Positions 59,591-64,000 of a stretch of DNA of 64,000 nt are shown here, piece after piece. The notes beneath the pieces were generated by a model. It made no database searches. It saw only the letters and a list, made by a program, of their open reading frames with translations, and was not told the DNA's origin. Each line of letters begins with the position of its first letter. Position 1 is the first letter of the stretch. Both the position numbers and the translations under genes were made by a program. Origin of the DNA: Sporolactobacillus shoreicorticis (GTDB lineage: Bacteria > Bacillota > Bacilli > Bacillales > Sporolactobacillaceae); contig NZ_JAMXWM010000003.1 of NCBI RefSeq assembly GCF_024125445.1, forward strand, positions 124,001-188,000, given 5' to 3'.

Positions 59591-59700
59591 AAGCGCCTGA
59601 TCCTTACTCCCGCAGGATGCGTTGCGTGCAGGACGTACTTTCACAGGGTGTGATGACTTTCGCGTTGCATCAGGACGTATGCGTATTTAGCGAAAGTTCC
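59591..59700 (-). repeat. Dispersed intergenic repeat, second copy
   Basis: In reverse complement it carries TTTCGCTAAATACGC, a GTCCTG block and AACGCGAAAGTCATC in the same order as at about 23270-23320 on the plus strand, at roughly three-quarters identity, and a further CATCCTGCGG block corresponding to the end of that copy. Confidence 0.5.
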
Positions 59701-59792
59701 CTTTACTCCAAATGCGGTTTTGAATCATCAACCTTCAACAGACATGTCTATTTGATAAATCGCTTTGGTCCTTTATTAAGTAACGAAGTAAA

Positions 59793-59980
59793 ATAAGCGG
59801 AGATTTTCCGATTATATGTATCATAGCGCTTGTTTCACGGGAAATAAGGGTAATTTTTCCGCTTATTCAAAGAAAAGCCCTCCATTTTCACGTTTTTCGA
59901 TTCGATAAGCGGAATTTCTCCGTCTATTTAATCGATTTTTTCATTCATTTTCGAATTAAGCGGAATTTTTCCGGTTATTT
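59793..59980. repeat. Four tandem short palindromic repeats
   Basis: Four variants of a palindrome close to ATAAGCGGAATTTTTCCGCTTAT start at 59793, 59844, 59905 and 59956 (two about 51 bases apart, one 61). Each keeps the core GCGGA/TCCGC or a one-base variant of it. This type of element recurs in Bacillales intergenic DNA. It does not resemble a CRISPR array: the units are palindromic, degenerate and only about 24 bases. Confidence 0.75.
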
Positions 59981-60060
59981 CTCAGATTAGGCACTTACCT
60001 GATCGCCCAACTGAATCTTATGACCAAGCCAAAAGGCTAAACTTTCTTATCTTGTAAAGA

Positions 60061-60098
60061 AAAACGCTTTTTACACCCATAAGGCGTAAAAAGCGTTT
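60061..60098 (-). terminator. Terminator of metK
   Basis: Stem AAACGCTTTTTAC/GTAAAAAGCGTTT with a 10-base loop, running into a T-run (TTTTTC) on the minus strand, 15 bases after the metK stop. Confidence 0.88.
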
Positions 60099-60112
60099 CT
60101 GAGTATACATGT

Positions 60113-61333
60113 TCAATGCGTCTGAAAATCCGAAATAATCTGCCTTTTCAGCAAATCCGCTTTGTCCGTCTTTTCCCAAGGAAGTTCAACATCCGTACGT
60201 CCAAAATGTCCGTACGCCGCCGTCTGGCGATAAATCGGCCTTCGCAAATCAAGCATTTTAATAATACCTGCCGGGCGGAGATCAAAGTTGCGCCGAATTA
60301 ACTGAACAAGCTGTTCTTCAGTTGCCTGGCCAGTGCCGAACGTGGCTACCGAAATGGATACCGGCTCAGCAACACCGATCGCATAGGCAAGCTGCACTTC
60401 GCACTTTTCTGCAAGACCGGCCGCAACAATGTTCTTTGCTACGTATCTTGCCGCATAGGAAGCTGAGCGGTCGACCTTTGTGGCATCCTTTCCTGAGAAA
60501 GCGCCGCCTCCATGCCGTGCATATCCGCCATATGTGTCAACGATAATTTTTCGTCCGGTCAGGCCGGCATCTCCTTGAGGGCCGCCGATGACAAAGCGTC
60601 CGGTCGGATTAATGAAGAATTTCGTTTTCTCGTCAATAAGCTGCTCCGGAACGGTTGGATTAATGACAAACTCATGAATATCCTTTTTGATCTGTGCTTC
60701 AGTCGCTTCCGGATCATGCTGCGCCGAAATAACAATTGTATCGATACGTGCCGGATGTCCACCTTCGTCATATTCAACCGTTACTTGAGTCTTTCCGTCC
60801 GGGCGAAGATAGCCAATTGTGTTGTCTTTCCGAACATCAGCCAATCTCTTCGCTAATTTATGTGCAAGTGATACAGGAAGAGGCATCAATTCAGGTGTTT
60901 CATTGACAGCGAATCCAAACATTAAGCCTTGATCCCCGGCACCGATCGCTTCAATTTCATCCTCCGACATCATTCCCTCGCGTGCCTCAAGCGCTTTGTC
61001 GACGCCTTGCGCGATATCGGCCGACTGTTCCTCAATCGAAGTCATAATTGCACAGTTCGATGCGTCAAACCCGTATTTCGCGTTGTCATAGCCGATCTCT
61101 TTAATTGTCTTGCGAACAACTTTCGGGATATCCACATAAGTGGACGTAGATATTTCACCGGTCACAAGGACAAGTCCGGTATTAACAACTGTCTCACATG
61201 CGACCCTGGCATTTGGATCCCCCTTCAGCAGTTCATCAAGAATCGCATCTGAAATCTGATCACAGATTTTATCCGGATGCCCCTCAGTTACCGATTCAGA
61301 AGTGAATAATCTTCTTGAATACTTCTTTGTCAT
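60113..61333 (-). CDS. metK: S-adenosylmethionine synthetase
   Basis: MetK makes SAM from methionine and ATP. Landmarks: [25 protein letters not shown] at the N-terminus (methionine loop region), [13 protein letters not shown], and [34 protein letters not shown] (each in pieces). The 406 residues are of normal length. A S-box lies in its leader. SAM is used by NifB and by the other radical SAM proteins in this window. Confidence 0.98.
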   Translation of the reverse strand: MTKKYSRRLFTSESVTEGHPDKICDQISDAILDELLKGDPNARVACETVVNTGLVLVTGEISTSTYVDIPKVVRKTIKEIGYDNAKYGFDASNCAIMTSIEEQSADIAQGVDKALEAREGMMSEDEIEAIGAGDQGLMFGFAVNETPELMPLPVSLAHKLAKRLADVRKDNTIGYLRPDGKTQVTVEYDEGGHPARIDTIVISAQHDPEATEAQIKKDIHEFVINPTVPEQLIDEKTKFFINPTGRFVIGGPQGDAGLTGRKIIVDTYGGYARHGGGAFSGKDATKVDRSASYAARYVAKNIVAAGLAEKCEVQLAYAIGVAEPVSISVATFGTGQATEEQLVQLIRRNFDLRPAGIIKMLDLRRPIYRQTAAYGHFGRTDVELPWEKTDKADLLKRQIISDFQTH

Positions 61334-61414
61334 TTTCCTTCACCCTGCCTTTCAAACATTATATACAAAATGGTGTCAACGGTACCCGATCCCTCTGCTT
61401 TTGTTTTCAAGGCA

Positions 61415-61595
61415 TGAAAAAAGCCCGCTCCACTAATGGATAGGCCGATTCTTATCGCGCGCCTCTTATTATCAGAGAAAATGGAGATCTCTCTTTTCTC
61501 TGCAGGTTAGCACCGTACCGTTATTCGGCCGGTTGCCGGGCTTCATCGGGCCTGTCCCTCTGCCTACTCGGAATAAGAGCAGCCGTGTATAATCC
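61415..61595 (-). promoter_or_regulatory. SAM-I riboswitch (S-box) upstream of metK
   Basis: Minus strand: the aptamer begins CTCTTATTC (61571-61579) and closes with AATAAGAG near 61463, forming P1. Between them are the highly conserved blocks AGAGGGAC, GGCCCGATGAAGCCCGGCAACC and GGTGCTAACC (each short of 20 bases or read in parts). Downstream, a hairpin with a GGGCTTTTTTC end at about 61419-61440 acts as terminator. SAM binding favours termination. Confidence 0.97.
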
Positions 61596-61597
61596 CC

Positions 61598-61626
61598 ATC
61601 TTAACGCAGGGAATTAAAATTGTCAA
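61598..61626 (-). promoter_or_regulatory. Sigma-A promoter of metK S-box transcript
   Basis: TTGACA (61621-61626), 17-base spacer and TAAGAT (61598-61603), a short distance upstream of the S-box aptamer. Confidence 0.85.
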
Positions 61627-61765
61627 TCAAATATTAGGTTCTCGACGAGCCATTCAATCAGCCACTAAACGCATGAGAATCAATAAATTGATCATCATAA
61701 CTTTTTTAATTCATGATCTCTTTACGATTGCGGAATATCTGAATCATCATTACACTATTAGTAGG

Positions 61766-61793
61766 TTACAATCATTAAAATGTGTTATATAAT
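61766..61793 (+). promoter_or_regulatory. Sigma-A promoter of pckA
   Basis: TTACAA (61766-61771), 16-base spacer and TATAAT (61788-61793), with the coding start 42 bases further on. A CcpN or cre operator was not recognised. Confidence 0.65.
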
Positions 61794-61834
61794 AAAGAAT
61801 GAGTGAATATCTTCACAAAGAAAGGGATGTTCTT

Positions 61835-63418
61835 ATGAAGCATGCATTTTTAGAAACCCCAATCTCTGAATTGCTCAGTACCGGAACCCCATTTATTAAT
61901 TTGTCTGTTCCTGAACTCATTGAACACGCTTTGAAGAAGAATGAAGGTCTTTTAGTTAATAATGGCGCGCTTGCCGTAACGACCGGGAAATATACAGGAC
62001 GCTCTCCGAAAGACAAATTTATTGTGAAAGATGATGTTACAAGTAATACTGTTGACTGGGACAAAAATCAGCATACAAATGAAACCGTTTTCCTGAATCT
62101 TTACCGAAAGCTGTTTGCTTATTTAAGTGATCGGCAAGAAAAATATATATTTCGTGGTTTTGCCGGAGCCGATCGAAAACATCGTCTTGCGATTCAAGTT
62201 GTTAATGAGCATGCGTGGCAAAATCTCTTCTGCCGCCAATTATTTATCGAACCATCTGATTTGGAACTTGAACATCATCAAGCAGCTTTTACCGTTCTGT
62301 CTGCGCCATGCTTTAAAGCAGATCCTCTGACTGATGGTACGCGTTCTGAAGCATTTATTATTATTTCTATGAAGTACCGCATTGTGTTAATCGGCGGTAC
62401 CGAATATGCGGGAGAAATCAAAAAATCGGTATTTACTGTAATGAATTACTTACTGCCACAAAAAGGAGTGATGCCGATGCATTGCTCCGCAAATCAAGAC
62501 AGAAATGGCGATACGGCTCTTTTTTTCGGTTTATCCGGCACCGGAAAGACGACGCTCTCCAATGTGCCTGACCGACAGTTGATCGGAGATGACGAACACG
62601 GATGGTCAAATGACGGTGTGTTTAATTTTGAGGGAGGGTGTTATGCAAAAACGAGCCGCCTGTCTCATGAAAACGAGCCGCAAATTTTTGACAGCATTCA
62701 ATTCGGTACGGTGCTTGAAAATGTTATTATTTCTCAAGTTGATCGCATACCCGATTATTTCAGTAACGCGCTGACAGAAAATACGCGTGCCGCCTATTCA
62801 CTGCAAAATGTTGCAAACGCACTGCTTCCAAGCATCGGGGGACATCCAAAAGCGATTATTTTTCTGACAGCCGATGCGTCCGGAGTCCTCCCACCAATCA
62901 GCGTACTGTCACCGGATCAGGCGATGTACCAATTTCTCTCGGGATACACAAGTAAGCTTGCAGGCACCGAGCGCGGAATTGTAACCCCTGAATCCACTTT
63001 TTCCACATGCTTCGGAGCGCCGTTTATGCCGCTTCCGGCAATAACCTATGCCGAATTTTTAGGCTCATTGATTAAACAGCATAATGCAAGCGTTTATCTG
63101 GTCAACACCGGATGGACTGGCGGCCCATATGGGGTCGGCAAACGAATAAAACTTACTTATACACGGCAAATGGTTCATGCAGCCTTGAATGAACTTCTTG
63201 ACAAAGAAAACATGTTTACTGATCCGATATTCGGATTGCAAATTCCGCAATTCTGCCCCGGCGTACCTGACCAAATACTGATACCATGGAAGACATGGAG
63301 CAATCCATCTGCGTATCAACAGGGCGCGAAACTGCTTGCTCAGAAGTTTCAAACGAACTTCAAACAATTTCGGCATGTACCTGAAAACATCCGCAGCGCA
63401 GGACCGATTACTCAATAA
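61835..63418 (+). CDS. pckA: Phosphoenolpyruvate carboxykinase (ATP)
   Basis: PckA converts oxaloacetate and ATP to PEP, CO2 and ADP for gluconeogenesis. Visible motifs: the P-loop [11 protein letters not shown] near residue 235, the preceding MHCSANQD (metal site), and [23 protein letters not shown]. Start ATG 61835 (AAAGGG 8 bases upstream) gives 527 residues, the length of B. subtilis PckA; an upstream start would add 12 codons without a good site. Divergent from metK, as in B. subtilis. Confidence 0.97.
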   Translation: MKHAFLETPISELLSTGTPFINLSVPELIEHALKKNEGLLVNNGALAVTTGKYTGRSPKDKFIVKDDVTSNTVDWDKNQHTNETVFLNLYRKLFAYLSDRQEKYIFRGFAGADRKHRLAIQVVNEHAWQNLFCRQLFIEPSDLELEHHQAAFTVLSAPCFKADPLTDGTRSEAFIIISMKYRIVLIGGTEYAGEIKKSVFTVMNYLLPQKGVMPMHCSANQDRNGDTALFFGLSGTGKTTLSNVPDRQLIGDDEHGWSNDGVFNFEGGCYAKTSRLSHENEPQIFDSIQFGTVLENVIISQVDRIPDYFSNALTENTRAAYSLQNVANALLPSIGGHPKAIIFLTADASGVLPPISVLSPDQAMYQFLSGYTSKLAGTERGIVTPESTFSTCFGAPFMPLPAITYAEFLGSLIKQHNASVYLVNTGWTGGPYGVGKRIKLTYTRQMVHAALNELLDKENMFTDPIFGLQIPQFCPGVPDQILIPWKTWSNPSAYQQGAKLLAQKFQTNFKQFRHVPENIRSAGPITQ

Positions 63419-63425
63419 AAGCAGC

Positions 63426-63455
63426 AGCCCCTTCCGAATTCGGAGGGAGCTTTTT
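63426..63455. terminator. Bidirectional terminator between pckA and ytkD
   Basis: Stem AGCCCCTTCCG/CGGAGGGAGCT with two mismatches and a 4-base AATT loop, followed by TTTTTAT on the plus strand. Confidence 0.8.
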
Positions 63456-63468
63456 ATATGCCTTAGTC

Positions 63469-63978
63469 TTAGATGTGTACTTCGGATTCGGACACAGGCA
63501 TCCAACGTCCTTGACGGATCGCTTTCATCGACAGCTCAAGCACTTGATCTTTCATTAAAAAACTATACTGTTCCTGATTCTTAATCAAATGCGGCAGGTT
63601 GCTGATCAGTCTCGGTCCGTCTGTCTCTAAATAATTTTCTTTCAGGGTTATTTGATCAATTTCCGCAAAGTAAATATTCTTGATGATTCGTTTAGCGCGA
63701 CCGTCCACTTGATACTGCCCAATATAGTACAGCTGAGCTGCATGCGCACCGGTTTCTTCGAAAATCTCTCTTCTCGCCGCCTCCTCCGGCCGTTCTCCAA
63801 GCTCTACTTTACCTCCGGGAAATTCAAGTCCACGTCTTGAATGCATCGTGAGCAGCCATTGGCAGTGAAATCGGCATAGAACCCAAACATGTCTTGGATC
63901 TGCTGAAAAAGGTGAAGATAAAAGGGCAAGGGTTACTTTATTTCCATAAAAATCCGGAAAACTGAGATCGTGATTCAT
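63469..63978 (-). CDS. ytkD: Nudix nucleoside triphosphatase YtkD
   Basis: A 169-residue Nudix hydrolase of the YtkD/MutTA type, which in B. subtilis hydrolyses oxidised and normal NTPs and dNTPs. The Nudix box G-x5-E-x7-REUxEExGU is present as GGKVELGERPEEAARREIFEETG near residues 55-78. GGAGG is about 10 bases before the ATG. Convergent with pckA, as in B. subtilis. Confidence 0.95.
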   Translation of the reverse strand: MNHDLSFPDFYGNKVTLALLSSPFSADPRHVWVLCRFHCQWLLTMHSRRGLEFPGGKVELGERPEEAARREIFEETGAHAAQLYYIGQYQVDGRAKRIIKNIYFAEIDQITLKENYLETDGPRLISNLPHLIKNQEQYSFLMKDQVLELSMKAIRQGRWMPVSESEVHI

Positions 63979-64000
63979 TTGGCCATTACCTCCGCACCTG

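Larger units (their letters stand above)
59472..60112. other. Repeat-rich gap between ytpB and metK
   Basis: About 640 bases with no gene. It holds a copy of the dispersed repeat (59591-59700), four short palindromic repeats (59793-59980) and the metK terminator at its end. The reading frame at 59473-59796 on the plus strand has no protein-like character. Confidence 0.6.

Noticed and set aside
59793-59980. CRISPR array
   Set aside because: Only four degenerate palindromic units with no conserved long direct repeat and no cas genes.

Overview
The window is a stretch of chromosome from a low-to-mid G+C, endospore-forming Firmicute of the order Bacillales. The backbone follows the Bacillus subtilis ackA-to-ytkD gene order closely (ackA, ytxK, ytfJ, ytfI ... 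sspA, thiI, nifZ/iscS, ezrA ... refZ, ytsP, rpsD ... ccpA, ytxH, ytxG, murC, sftA, ytpR, ytpQ ... ytzB, trmB, ytmP ... ytzE, murJ/ytgP, leuS, ytqA, ytpB, metK, pckA, ytkD). Spore genes (sspA, ytfJ/gerW-type, refZ) and Gram-positive regulation (S-box upstream of metK, T-box upstream of leuS, S4-type leader upstream of rpsD, CcpA) fit this. Sporolactobacillaceae is my guess for the family; it is inference only.

Layout. 1-3.1 kb: ackA (partial), ytxK, ytfJ, ytfI. 3.2-10.05 kb: a complete histidine operon hisZGDBHAFIE on the minus strand, with short overlaps between all genes, a good sigma-A promoter and a leader holding a terminator hairpin. 10.1-14.6 kb: sspA, thiI, cysteine desulfurase, ezrA. 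15.1-15.6 kb: a YkhA-type thioesterase. 15.7-31.8 kb: a nitrogen-fixation island, all on the minus strand. 32.8-64 kb: backbone again, starting with refZ.

The island is the most important content. Read in the direction of transcription it is anfH, anfD, anfG, anfK, a flavin split-barrel protein, a MIP18/SufT-like Fe-S protein, nifB, a Cys-tailed repeat protein of unknown function, nifJ, a 2[4Fe-4S] ferredoxin, cysE, nifV-omega, nifV-alpha and anfO. The catalytic proteins are clearly the iron-only (third) nitrogenase: AnfG, the delta subunit, is present, and AnfD and AnfK have the family's characteristic sequences and all expected cluster and cofactor ligands. No nifDK, nifEN, vnf gene or sigma-54 activator gene lies in the window. 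The island brings FeFe-cofactor assembly (NifB, split homocitrate synthase, AnfO, a second Fe-S factor), low-potential electrons (NifJ plus ferredoxin) and cysteine supply (CysE) together in 16 kb. It is therefore close to a self-contained iron-only nitrogenase unit. It sits between ezrA and refZ, where B. subtilis has hisJ; hisJ is absent.

Upstream of anfH, in a very A+T-rich segment of about 300 bp, there are four matches to the 7-1-7 Fur/PerR-family operator, one of them a perfect PerR-type box. I see no sigma-54 (-24/-12) promoter there. This suggests control by an iron- or peroxide-sensing repressor rather than by AnfA, and it is the second main finding.

Other points: an imperfect dispersed intergenic repeat family with at least three copies; four short palindromic repeats in tandem before metK; a candidate cre site at ytxK; a three-way-junction-like inverted-repeat structure between ezrA and ykhA; and a pair of tiny overlapping reading frames upstream of cysK. 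No tRNA, rRNA, CRISPR array, insertion sequence or prophage was recognised.
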